A stretch of DNA of 64,000 nt from Halorubrum coriense DSM 10284. GTDB lineage: Archaea > Halobacteriota > Halobacteria > Halobacteriales > Haloferacaceae. Location of the stretch: contig NZ_AOJL01000037.1 of assembly GCF_000337035.1 (NCBI RefSeq), forward strand, positions 17,345 to 81,344, written 5' to 3'. The position numbers and the translations under genes are program-made. Below the pieces are notes generated by a model, which was not told the DNA's origin, did not search any database, and was given only the letters and a program-made list of their open reading frames with translations. Each line of letters begins with the position of its first letter. Position 1 is the stretch's first letter. This document shows positions 1-8,202 of this stretch, in pieces.

Positions 1-2
1 AC

Positions 3-395
3 CAACCGTACGGCGCTAGAGCGCTCCGCGAGAACCGCGCGCTGAACGACGTCGAGCGAGCACCCTGGAGGGCGTTGAAAAACGGGAAGCCCCGGGAGGA
101 GGTCTGGTGCCGCTACCTCAACGAACTCCAGTTCGGCCTCGACAGCGTCCGGACGTTGGTCGAGGACATCGACGCCGAGCGCATCGTTATCACCTCAGAT
201 CACGGTGAGGCGTTCGGGGAGTTCGGGCTGTACGCGCACCCGATGGTCCCGATTCCGCAGCTCCGGCAGGTTCCGTGGGTCGAAACGAGCGGCCGGGGCC
301 GCGACGAGTACACGACACACCTTGAGCCGACGGGCGGGAGCGACAGACTTGAGTCGGCGGTCGAGGAACAGCTCGAGTTACTCGGGTATCGCTGA
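3..395 (+). CDS. sulfatase/alkaline phosphatase superfamily protein, C-terminal part (cut by window edge)
   Basis: The reading frame is open from base 3 to the stop at 393-395, so the true start lies before the window; the TTG at 75 is only an internal codon. The visible 130 residues hold the C-terminal metal-binding signature of the sulfatase fold (ITSDHGEAFGEFG), where Asp and His of the DHGE motif bind the catalytic metal. The protein ends in LELLGYR, closely matching the tail LEDLGYR of the other sulfatase-family protein at 1695-3044, so the two are probably paralogues. It converges on the glycan operon to its right. Likely role: hydrolysis or transfer of sulfate or phosphate esters on surface glycans (inference from context). 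Confidence 0.75.
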   Translation, partial: QPYGARALRENRALNDVERAPWRALKNGKPREEVWCRYLNELQFGLDSVRTLVEDIDAERIVITSDHGEAFGEFGLYAHPMVPIPQLRQVPWVETSGRGRDEYTTHLEPTGGSDRLESAVEEQLELLGYR

Positions 396-439
396 GCAGC
401 GCAGACGTGACACCCTCGCCTTTCAGACGACCCGTCTCC

Positions 440-1450
440 CTATTCCCCGGGACTCGAAACTCGAATCCAGAGATGTACCTCTCGGTAGGCGTTGTCTACC
501 GAGGGATTCGGCGGGGGCTCTCCGGTGTACAGAAGATAGGTCAGCCGATAGCTCCGATCGTCAACCCTCGGCTCGATATGGTGTGGAATACGCTCCGTTT
601 CCCCATGGTCCAACGTCGTGGAGAGCGTCTGGAGTCGGGTCTCCGAGACCAGAAGTCTCGCTCCGTCGTCCTCCTCGAACGCTTGGAGAAGAACGATGGC
701 CGTGTATGTAGTCGTCTCCCCCTCCCGATTGGTTACCCCGAGCGCGAACGACTCGTTCCCACCTCGTGATACCGTCTCCGGGTAGTTCCTCGGGACGTAC
801 TCCCCGCTTTCGTTTTCCGACAGCAGATACAGTTCGGTGACTTCGCCGCCCTGAGACGATTCCACCCCCGCCCCGACGGAGAGGACTGCGGCGATGAACA
901 CCAATGCGAGGAGGACGTTCATCGCGTTTGCCGCGGTCCCCTGACCAGCGAGCGCCGACCGGACTCGGATCGATACGGTCCGGTGCGGGGATCGCATCCG
1001 GACGTCGGAGGGTAAACCCGACCGCCGTTTCGCCGCCAGCGGGAGGCCGACCGCGACGAGTGCGGCCAGCCCGACATACAAGTTGCTCCGGGATATCCCG
1101 GGGAACCAGTAGCCGAGAGCGAGTCCCAGTAGGACGGCGATTGCGACGCTCACGCCGAAAGAGAACACGAGTCGTTCGAGCGACCCGAGTCCACCGTCCG
1201 AGTGCTCCGTAGCGGACGCGCTGTCCGCCGTCTCGCTCGGACAGGACCGCTTCGGGAACAGGACGCTGAGGTAGACGTAACCGGGAGCGAAGAGGACGAA
1301 CACGAGCGAGACAACGGGCCGGAGCGGCGTGTCGCTCAACGGTGAGACGAACACGAACAGGCCGACGACGGCGGTCAACGCCGCTATTGCGAGGAGGTCT
1401 CCGACGGAGTCGAAGGCGTGTCCGTCGGCCGCGTCAGGCTCTCCCATCAT
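440..1450 (-). CDS. DUF1616 family membrane protein
   Basis: 336 residues. The N-terminal half carries four hydrophobic segments (about residues 18-36, 45-62, 92-112 and 122-140) and a fifth lies near 178-196. The C-terminal third is a soluble extracytoplasmic domain (from about residue 205) rich in Glu and Asp with Asn-X-Ser/Thr sequons. This architecture and the motif LFAPGYVYLSVLFP match the archaeal DUF1616 family, which often lies in surface-polysaccharide clusters; its biochemical role is not established. It is the last gene of the minus-strand operon, and its ATG overlaps the preceding stop by 4 nt (ATGA, 1447-1450). Confidence 0.75.
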   Translation of the reverse strand: MMGEPDAADGHAFDSVGDLLAIAALTAVVGLFVFVSPLSDTPLRPVVSLVFVLFAPGYVYLSVLFPKRSCPSETADSASATEHSDGGLGSLERLVFSFGVSVAIAVLLGLALGYWFPGISRSNLYVGLAALVAVGLPLAAKRRSGLPSDVRMRSPHRTVSIRVRSALAGQGTAANAMNVLLALVFIAAVLSVGAGVESSQGGEVTELYLLSENESGEYVPRNYPETVSRGGNESFALGVTNREGETTTYTAIVLLQAFEEDDGARLLVSETRLQTLSTTLDHGETERIPHHIEPRVDDRSYRLTYLLYTGEPPPNPSVDNAYREVHLWIRVSSPGE

Positions 1451-1698
1451 GCGGCCAGTTCGACTTCGGGGGTAAAAGTATAGACGCGGTACGAGTCGAA
1501 TACCGGGGTGTCGGGACTGACGGCCGAGTATAGCCGGTCCCTACCAGAGATCGGCGTTCTCCGCCACGACTTCGGTCCGTCGCCGTCCGGTCGGCCAGTT
1601 CGGTTCGATATCGGCCGCTCCCCGCCCGAGTATCGATGAAGCCGGTCCGATGCGTTCGACGGGGTGCCGGTGATCGACGTGTCGGCTGGTCCGCTCAT
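1447..1698 (-). CDS. small hypothetical protein, 83 aa, coupled on both sides
   Basis: I recognise no domain, and the composition (many Arg, few acidic residues) is unlike the neighbouring proteins, which argues against it. In favour is its placement: the ATG overlaps the stop of the upstream sulfatase by 4 nt (ATGA, 1695-1698), and its own stop overlaps the DUF1616 start in the same way (1447-1450). It therefore exactly fills the only space in an operon whose other genes also touch or overlap. It could be a real coupled gene, the remnant of a larger one, or a chance ORF whose role is to carry ribosomes to the DUF1616 start. Confidence 0.4.
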   Translation of the reverse strand: MSGPADTSITGTPSNASDRLHRYSGGERPISNRTGRPDGDGPKSWRRTPISGRDRLYSAVSPDTPVFDSYRVYTFTPEVELAA

Positions 1699-3044
1699 CG
1701 GTAGCCCAGATCCTCTAAGCGTGCTTCCACGTCCGGTTTTAGCCGGCGGTCGTCGGGCAGCCGGCTGTCGACACCGACATCGGATGCCCGTTGGGTTGCG
1801 ACCCGCTGGACCCGTCGCAGTTCGTCGTCGTCGTGGCTCTCCGGTGACACTACCTGCCCAGAGTTCAGGTCAGTGAGACGCGTTTCGTCGAGGATGTCGT
1901 CGATCTCGTACAGCCAGGAATCGGACCGGACGCCGACGATCGAGTCGCCGTGTACCTCGTGTTCGGCGACGACGTGGTCTCTGGCTCCTGGCTCCGGATA
2001 CCGACCCGCATACTCGGCGGGAACGTCCAGCCCGGTCGCTCGATGGAACAGGGGCGGCAGGTCGACGAGGCTTACCAGTTCGTCGGTGGCCGCCGATAGG
2101 TCGGTCGGCCCGTTGACCACCACGAGCGGGACGCGTATCAGCTCGTCGTACATGCGCTCTGGCTTGCCGTACCGTCCGTGTTCGCCGAACAGCTCGCCGT
2201 GATCCGACGTGAACACGACGAGCGTGTCGTCGAGGCGGCCACTCGATTCGAGCGCCTCCAGTAACCGCTCCACTTGGCCGTCGACGTACGCGATCGACGC
2301 CCTGTACAGCCGCCGGATGTCGGCCATCTCCGCGTCGGTGAGTGACGCCGAGTCGTCCAGCAACCGGGAGTAGAGTTGGGAGACGGTATCGATATCGACG
2401 TGTTCGACGCCGAACTCGGCCCGGTATTCGGAGGGCGGATGGCACGGATGGTGGACGTCCATGTAGTGGGCCCAACAGAAGAACGGGTCGTCCGCATCGG
2501 CCATCCACGCTATCGAGTCGTCCGTGATCACCTCCGCGCTGACGTACGGCCGCGGTTTGCTGGCGACCGCCCGATACGCGGTCTTGATGAATCCAGTCAA
2601 ATTAATCAGGTCGTCGACCCGCTCGAGCCAGGGATTGTTTATTTCGATCCCTCTGGGGAACACCGTCGTCGCGACGCCCATCAACGGGTTCTGGTAGTCC
2701 TCGAACTCGTCGAAGCCCCGGTCGTAGTTGAAATGGGTCGACAAGAAGGGGTTGCTGTGGAAGCCGGCGGTCGCGAAACCCCGGTCCCCGAGCAGCGCTG
2801 CGACGCTGGGCCGCTCGGCCGTCAGCGGTCCGAGACCACCGTACGAGAGCGGCAACGTTCCGGTCAGCATCGCCGGGAACGACGGCGTGGTCCCCGGGCC
2901 CGTCGCGAACGCCCGATCGAAACTGACGCCGGTTTGCTCCAGTCTCGGTCCCGCGACGAGCGCGTCCTGCATCTGTTTCCAGACGTCGTACCGAAGCGAG
3001 TCACACGTGACGAGCAGCACGTTGTCCACCGACCCGTTAGTCAT
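1695..3044 (-). CDS. sulfatase-family hydrolase/transferase with a Thr at the nucleophile position
   Basis: 449 residues, full length for the family. The N-terminal metal ligand motif is TCDSLR (Asp15), and the C-terminal one is SDHGELFGEHG (Asp281-His282). In true sulfatases the nucleophile is Cys or Ser in C/S-x-P-x-R, converted to formylglycine. Here the aligned stretch is TTPSF (Thr52 to Phe56) followed by PAMLTG, so both the convertible residue and the Arg are missing. Thr nucleophiles are typical of phosphodiesterase and phosphotransferase branches of the same superfamily, so action on phosphate esters is more likely than on sulfate esters. The gene overlaps the upstream glycosyltransferase by 4 nt (3041-3044). 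No signal peptide is seen. Confidence 0.8.
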   Translation of the reverse strand: MTNGSVDNVLLVTCDSLRYDVWKQMQDALVAGPRLEQTGVSFDRAFATGPGTTPSFPAMLTGTLPLSYGGLGPLTAERPSVAALLGDRGFATAGFHSNPFLSTHFNYDRGFDEFEDYQNPLMGVATTVFPRGIEINNPWLERVDDLINLTGFIKTAYRAVASKPRPYVSAEVITDDSIAWMADADDPFFCWAHYMDVHHPCHPPSEYRAEFGVEHVDIDTVSQLYSRLLDDSASLTDAEMADIRRLYRASIAYVDGQVERLLEALESSGRLDDTLVVFTSDHGELFGEHGRYGKPERMYDELIRVPLVVVNGPTDLSAATDELVSLVDLPPLFHRATGLDVPAEYAGRYPEPGARDHVVAEHEVHGDSIVGVRSDSWLYEIDDILDETRLTDLNSGQVVSPESHDDDELRRVQRVATQRASDVGVDSRLPDDRRLKPDVEARLEDLGYR

Positions 3045-4300
3045 GCTTTCACCGTCTTTCTGTCCGGTCCGGCGAGCATCTCGTGGTACCGGTCTATCGA
3101 GGCGTCCTTTACGAAATTCTCCTCGAACGCCTCGCGTGCGTTTGCGCCGTGCCGGTCGACGAGCTCCGGGTTCCGCTCATATCGTTTGATTGCGGCCGCG
3201 GCCTCCTCGACCGACCCCTGTTCGACTTGGACACCTGCGTCGAACCGATCGACGATACGGGCTTCGTCGTCGTTCGCCTTGGCGATGGTCAACACGGGCT
3301 GCCCCGACGCCATCGCCGTGTAGAGTTTGCTAGAGACGACGATACCCTCGAACCCCTCTTTGACGGCGACGACGGAGACGTCGGCGGAGGTCAGACTGTA
3401 CGGTAAGTCGTCCCACGGCTGGTACGGTAGGAATCGGACCGAGTCGCCCCGCAACCCCTGCTCTTCGGCGAGTTCTACGATACGCCGTTTGTTGTCTCCT
3501 TCACCGATGATGAGAAACTGGACATTCTCTCCCTCGAGTTCGGCCGCCGCCCTGACGAGCGTTTCGAGATCGTGAAATTCAGCGATGTTTCCGGAGTAGA
3601 GCACGGTGAACTGGTCTTCGAGGCCGTGTTCCTTACTGAACCAGTTGTCCGACTTCGCCATCGGAGTGATGAACTCCTCGTCTTCCCAGTTGTGGATGAC
3701 GTGGATCTTGTCGGCGTCGAACGACGGCCCTCCCTTCGCACTGATCCGCTGTTTCATCACGGGACCGAGAGCAACGACGTGCTCGGCTCCCAGCAGCGCT
3801 CGTCTGTCGAGAGCTCCCCAGATCCGATCGAGGGCGCCGCCCTTCCGGAAGTAACCGAGCGCTGCCGGTTCGTCCGGGTACAGATCGTACGCGATGTAGG
3901 TGTACTCCCAGCCTCTGACGGTACACACGAACCACATCGCGACGGGCATGAACGGCGGACAGGTCACGAACACCACCCTGCGTTCGCGTTCGACGCGCTC
4001 GAAGAGCAACAGCGCGGTCATCCAGACGGTAAACAGCGTCCAATTGACCAGCCGACGGAGTATCGACGCCTGCCGGAACTGCGGCGCGCCGATCCGGCGG
4101 ACGAGGACGCCCTCGTGGAGCGACCGTTTCGGCTGTCGCTCGTTGTCCCCACTGTGGTAGTTGGGCTGGCCAGTGTACACGGTCATGTCGAGGCCTCTGT
4201 CGTTGAGTCCGACCGCCAAGTCCGTCATCAACTGCCCGGTAGAGGCCGTATCCGGGTGGAAGTATTCGGTGACCAGCAGGTACTCCGGTTCCGGTGCCAT
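3041..4300 (-). CDS. glycosyltransferase family 4 (WbuB-like)
   Basis: 419 residues with a GT-B fold. The N-terminal acceptor domain starts VTEYFHPDTASTGQLM, typical of WbuB/WcaI-type GT4 enzymes. A hydrophobic segment near residues 85-105 may attach it to the membrane. The donor-binding C-terminal half contains the E-x7-E-like region KEGFEGIVVSSKLYTAMASG, which contacts the nucleotide sugar. It probably transfers a hexose or HexNAc to a lipid-linked or surface glycan; the substrate cannot be told from sequence. The start codon directly abuts the stop of the upstream epimerase (4301), and the stop overlaps the next gene. Confidence 0.85.
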   Translation of the reverse strand: MAPEPEYLLVTEYFHPDTASTGQLMTDLAVGLNDRGLDMTVYTGQPNYHSGDNERQPKRSLHEGVLVRRIGAPQFRQASILRRLVNWTLFTVWMTALLLFERVERERRVVFVTCPPFMPVAMWFVCTVRGWEYTYIAYDLYPDEPAALGYFRKGGALDRIWGALDRRALLGAEHVVALGPVMKQRISAKGGPSFDADKIHVIHNWEDEEFITPMAKSDNWFSKEHGLEDQFTVLYSGNIAEFHDLETLVRAAAELEGENVQFLIIGEGDNKRRIVELAEEQGLRGDSVRFLPYQPWDDLPYSLTSADVSVVAVKEGFEGIVVSSKLYTAMASGQPVLTIAKANDDEARIVDRFDAGVQVEQGSVEEAAAAIKRYERNPELVDRHGANAREAFEENFVKDASIDRYHEMLAGPDRKTVKA

Positions 4301-5320
4301 CTATCGCTCGTGGAGGAGTGTCTCGAGGTTCGATTTCACGCGCTCCCTGTCCTTCGCGTCCGTGTACCAGTCGACCGTCGCTTTGAGACCCTCTTCGAGG
4401 GAATACTCCGGCTCCCATCCCAGGATCTCTGCTGCTCGAGTGGTGTCCGCCGCGCGGTGGCGAACGCCGACGGGCTTGTCCGTCATGTACTCGATCCGTC
4501 CCGGCTCCTCGCCGAGACACTCGAATATCTTCTCGACCACCTCGTTGATCGACACGTATCGGCTAATTCCAGCGTTTACCGGCGTCCCGTCCGTGACGTT
4601 CTCCGCTGCGAGGCGAAGCGCGCGCGTGATGTCTTTGACGTAGGTGAAGTTCCGAGTCTGCTCGCCGTCACCCCATATCTCGAACGGGTTCTGCCCGGCG
4701 TACGCCTTCGCGATGAGCGCGATGATCGCGTGGGTTTCGTTCTCACGCGGGCCGTACGCAGTGAAGATACGGACGATGCTGGTGTCGATGCCGTACTGTT
4801 CGTGATACGCCTGTAGCGACCGTTCGCCCATCAGCTTCGCCCACCCGTACACCTCGTCGGCGTACGCTCCGCCACGGGTGTCGAAATCGACCATGTCCTC
4901 GCCGAGGCGTCGTTTCTCCTGCTGTATGTCCGTCGGATACGCGCACGCGCTGGACGCGAACGTTATCCGCTCGACGCCGTTCTTCGCCGCGGACTCGTAC
5001 ACGGTGTTGTCCAGCGCCATGTTCGTGGCGCAGTTCGCGGGGTAGTTCGATATGTACCCTCGCCCGCCGTGATCCGCGGCGAGGTGGAAGACCGTATCCA
5101 CGCCGTCGGTGGCGCGGTCAGCGAAGCCGACGTGCTTGAGGTTTCCGTCGAGGATCTCGACCCGATCGGCCACCGAGGCGAGGTTGTCCCGCGTCCCGCT
5201 GGAGAAATCGTCGGCGACTCTGACCCGTGCCCCTTGGTCCACGAGGTCTTCGACAAGGTGGCTCCCGATGAACGACGCCCCGCCCGTGACGAGCACGCGC
5301 TCGTCGCGCCACTCGGTCAC
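4301..5320 (-). CDS. NAD-dependent epimerase/dehydratase (extended SDR)
   Basis: 339 residues from a GTG start at 5320, chosen because the protein then begins VTEWRDERVLVTGG and the start overlaps the previous stop by 4 nt (GTGA, 5317-5320); a longer reading frame to 5431 would run into the upstream gene. The NAD-binding motif is TGGASFIGSHL, with Ser for the middle Gly, a variant common in this branch. The catalytic pair is in YGWAK. It resembles GDP-mannose 3,5-epimerase/UDP-sugar epimerase types, and the exact nucleotide sugar is unknown. With its paralogue just upstream it likely supplies two modified sugar donors for the operon's glycosyltransferase. Confidence 0.85.
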   Translation of the reverse strand: MTEWRDERVLVTGGASFIGSHLVEDLVDQGARVRVADDFSSGTRDNLASVADRVEILDGNLKHVGFADRATDGVDTVFHLAADHGGRGYISNYPANCATNMALDNTVYESAAKNGVERITFASSACAYPTDIQQEKRRLGEDMVDFDTRGGAYADEVYGWAKLMGERSLQAYHEQYGIDTSIVRIFTAYGPRENETHAIIALIAKAYAGQNPFEIWGDGEQTRNFTYVKDITRALRLAAENVTDGTPVNAGISRYVSINEVVEKIFECLGEEPGRIEYMTDKPVGVRHRAADTTRAAEILGWEPEYSLEEGLKATVDWYTDAKDRERVKSNLETLLHER

Positions 5321-6339
5321 GGCGACCCCCCGTCGGCGGAGACCGCCGTCTCCGGCGTCGTCTCGAGTTCCCTTTCGGCCCACCGGTAGACCTCCGGGAG
5401 CCCGGCGTCGAGCGGGACCGAGGGCTCCCACTCGAGCTCGCTTTCCATCTCGGTCATGTCACAGGCGTACTTGTCAGTTCCAGTGGGTTTCGACCGGTCG
5501 TACGCCAGCGAGAGGTCCTTGTCGCTGATCTCGATTATCCGGTTTGCGAGCTCGCGTATGCTGACCACCTCCGTCGAGTTCCCGAGGTTTATCGGCTCGC
5601 CGTCGGACTTCTCGGTCAGCACTTCGATCATCCCGTCGACGAGGTCCGTCACGAAGATGAACCCGCGCTGTTGAGACCCGTCGCCGAACAGCTCGATGGA
5701 CCCGCCGTCGGGCGCCTCGATGACCTTGCGACAGAGCGACGGGATGACGTGGCTGCTATCCGGATCGAGGCTCTCGCGCGGGCCGTAACAGTTGAATATC
5801 CGGACGCTGCTCGTCCGTAGGTCCGTGTCGGCGTGATACGCTCGACAGGCGACCTCACCGAGGACCTTCGCCCATCCGTACGTGCTGTGTGGGTCGGCAG
5901 GGATGCCTTGGTCTTCGGAGAAGCGGTTCAGTCCGTCGTGTTCCTGTCGGTAGATACACGCGCTCGAGGCGAAGAGGAAACGATCGATGTCGTTTATCCT
6001 CGCGGCTTCTAGCATACACTGATTCATCAGGACGCTCGGGGTGAGCCCGCCCACGTTCTCCTGTTTGATGTAGTGGACTCCGCCGACGCTTGCGGCGAGG
6101 TGGAATACGTCGTCGACACCCTCCGTGGCCTCGACGCAGCCCTTCTGCGTGGTCAAGTCGACCGGCAGCAGTTCGATACTCTCCCGGATACCAGAGAGGT
6201 TCGACACGTCTCCCCGAGAGAAGTTATCTGCGACTCTGACCTGCGCCCCGAGGGACACCAACTTCTCGGTCAGGAAGGAACCGATGAAGCCCGCGCCGCC
6301 GGTCACGAGAACGGTGCGATCGGCAACTCCGTCTGTCAT
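5317..6339 (-). CDS. NAD-dependent epimerase/dehydratase (extended SDR)
   Basis: 340 residues, full length. The Rossmann motif TGGAGFIGSFL (residues 13-23) and the catalytic YGWAK are intact, and the middle region carries the nucleotide-sugar loop (FNCYGPRESLDPDSSHVIPSL). It is the first gene of the minus-strand glycan operon, 4 nt overlapping the next epimerase. Plus-strand bases 6371-6388 upstream are AT-rich (ttgttatagagaaatt) and may hold its promoter. Likely role: epimerisation or 4,6-dehydration of a nucleotide sugar in the cytoplasm. The substrate is not deducible. Confidence 0.85.
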   Translation of the reverse strand: MTDGVADRTVLVTGGAGFIGSFLTEKLVSLGAQVRVADNFSRGDVSNLSGIRESIELLPVDLTTQKGCVEATEGVDDVFHLAASVGGVHYIKQENVGGLTPSVLMNQCMLEAARINDIDRFLFASSACIYRQEHDGLNRFSEDQGIPADPHSTYGWAKVLGEVACRAYHADTDLRTSSVRIFNCYGPRESLDPDSSHVIPSLCRKVIEAPDGGSIELFGDGSQQRGFIFVTDLVDGMIEVLTEKSDGEPINLGNSTEVVSIRELANRIIEISDKDLSLAYDRSKPTGTDKYACDMTEMESELEWEPSVPLDAGLPEVYRWAERELETTPETAVSADGGSP

Positions 6340-7103
6340 ATTTCTACCTAGTAACGACTGCGACCCGACATTGTTATAGAGAAATTATCCGATCGGTCGA
6401 GGGTCCAGTCGCGTGCTACCAGCGGGCGCCAGCCGCTTCACGCCGGTTCGTCCGATGATTTTTCACCGTTCGCTGTCGGGAAATTAGTGGCCCGTTCTCT
6501 CACGGGTCGGCGTGGCTGGTCGCGAACGAGCCACGGAGAGGACAGAGACGTACGTCGGTAAGCGTCTGTTACCTCCCCTCGGTTCGCCCGGATGACGTGG
6601 AGTTCGTCCCGACGGGTAGTTGCCCGACTCCTCACGGCGGTATCGTCCGACGCCCACGAGTTGCGGTTGCGACGGGAGACCCACCCACGGAGTTGTCAGG
6701 TCCGTTGACGTCGAGTCAGCGGCGAGTCACTGACGTCCGGGCACGCGTCCTTCGACGAGGTCCGCGCCGCGGGAACCCGTTCGTCGGTGCGGGGTCGGAC
6801 GGAACCGCTCCGGCCGTGCCGACGGCGTTCGCTCGGTGTGTACCGCCCGTATGGGTCGGAACGAAATTGCTCGCGTGTCGTCCGTCGACCCTACTACCGC
6901 TCCGGTCCGCGTCCGATTCTTCCGCCGACATGCGGCTATTCGGAAGCGGTAAAGCCAGTCGGAAGGACCATACTACTGTATTATATGGGGAAATACCTTG
7001 AAGCGAAATCAGCTTCAGATGTGGTTATCTGGTAACTAACCCTACTCAAAAGTCGGAACGTGGTAAGAAGCGTTAATTTACGCTGTGCTGATTTTCGCAC
7101 GCA
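6340..7103. other. intergenic region, 764 bp, no gene recognised
   Basis: The ORFs here are short, mutually overlapping and without recognisable domains. GC content falls toward the right end. Bases 6979-6995 contain a TATA-like stretch (tattatatgggg), and 6999-7017 form a small hairpin (TGAAGC, 7-nt loop, GCTTCA). A second weak repeat (GGTTA/TAACC) lies near 7023-7041. These may be control elements of the lipoprotein gene at 7104. Both flanking genes are transcribed away from this region, so it must hold two divergent promoters. Confidence 0.5.
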
Positions 7104-7841
7104 ATGGCCAAGGACGACGACACGTGGTATGACAGCATTATCGACGGATCCGGCGACAGTAGCATGCCCTTACTAGGGACGGAGACGGGAGAGACCGACG
7201 ACGGCGGATCCCCGAGTGACGGCGGCCTCACCAGACGGTCGTACCTCGCGAGCGCCGGCGCGGCGGCGGCCGCTCTCGCCGGGTGCGCGGGACGCGCGGG
7301 TCAGCCTGTCGTCACTCCGGTGACGGTGTTCGGCTTCGGTGGCGGTACGGCGATCCGACAGTCAGAGGAACCGTCGACGTCGGTCGCTGAGTCCGAACCC
7401 AACGACACCCTGGGGGCCGCGACGCCCGTGGCGCTCGGCGAGCAGATCAGCGGCGACCTCCGACCGAGTGACAGCGACTGGTACGCCCTCGAACTGTCGA
7501 ACGGACAACAGCTGGCAGTCACGTTCTGGCGCTCTTCGCAGACGGGGGTGACCGCAGTTATCGTCTACGACGCCGACGGAGTCTTCAGCAATCTGCGGTA
7601 CATCAGTACGGACGAGACGGTCGCCTTCGAGGTGACCGCCGAGACCAGCGGGACCCACCACGTTCAGGTCGTGGACACGCAATCGAGCGACGGGGCGTAC
7701 ACCCTGGCACTCGGAGACGCGTCGGCGACCGAGACGCCCGACTCGGATTCGGGGACTGAAACGCCGACGCCGACCCCCATTGAGGACGACTACGGCCAAC
7801 AGGGATACGGGGAATACGGCTACGGTGGTATCAAGGCCTGA
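7104..7841 (+). CDS. exported lipoprotein with PPC domain and Tyr/Gly-rich C-terminal tail
   Basis: 245 residues. A long n-region precedes a twin-arginine signal (TRRSYLASAG, Arg44-Arg45) and a lipobox LAGC (Cys61), so Tat export and lipid anchoring on the outer face of the membrane are expected. Residues about 95-205 match the bacterial pre-peptidase C-terminal (PPC) beta-sandwich: ESEPNDTLGAATPV, then SDSDWYALEL. A Thr/Pro/Asp-rich linker follows, and the protein ends in YGQQGYGEYGYGGIKA. The neighbouring glycan genes suggest a surface glycan-binding or matrix protein. No catalytic domain is present. Confidence 0.7.
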   Translation: MAKDDDTWYDSIIDGSGDSSMPLLGTETGETDDGGSPSDGGLTRRSYLASAGAAAAALAGCAGRAGQPVVTPVTVFGFGGGTAIRQSEEPSTSVAESEPNDTLGAATPVALGEQISGDLRPSDSDWYALELSNGQQLAVTFWRSSQTGVTAVIVYDADGVFSNLRYISTDETVAFEVTAETSGTHHVQVVDTQSSDGAYTLALGDASATETPDSDSGTETPTPTPIEDDYGQQGYGEYGYGGIKA

Positions 7842-8202
7842 GGGGCCGTGACGGGCGGACGATCCGGGTCGCAGTCGTAGCCCGAAGAGGCGTCCGGGCC
7901 GACACTCCGGTACCGATCCGAACGGTGGACCGTCTCGAGAGAAGACGTCGCCCGCGCCGCCAGACAGACGCCCGGAATCGCCTTCGGTATCGCCCGTGAC
8001 GTGAAATCTCACTCGACGCGGCGACGGGGTTCTGCCGCAGGCGATCAACAGCGGACGTCGGATACGAGCGAGCGTGTACGCCGGTCCCCTACTTGAGAGA
8101 CGTGACGCCGATCGACCGAAGTGCGACGTCCGGATCGCGTCGGAGCGAGCGGGAGGGCGTCGAGCAGAAGTTCTAATCCGTTCGCTCTACACAACGGTAC
8201 AC
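7842..8202. other. intergenic region, about 360 bp
   Basis: I see no supported gene here. The only ORFs are shadows in other frames. A TATA-like ttctaatcc at 8170-8178 lies 25-33 nt before the ATG at 8203, as expected for a leaderless haloarchaeal promoter of the disrupted epimerase. Confidence 0.4.

Noticed and set aside
6438..7035. Several overlapping ORFs before the lipoprotein gene
   Set aside because: Short, Arg/Pro-rich, mutually overlapping on both strands, with no domain or promoter evidence.
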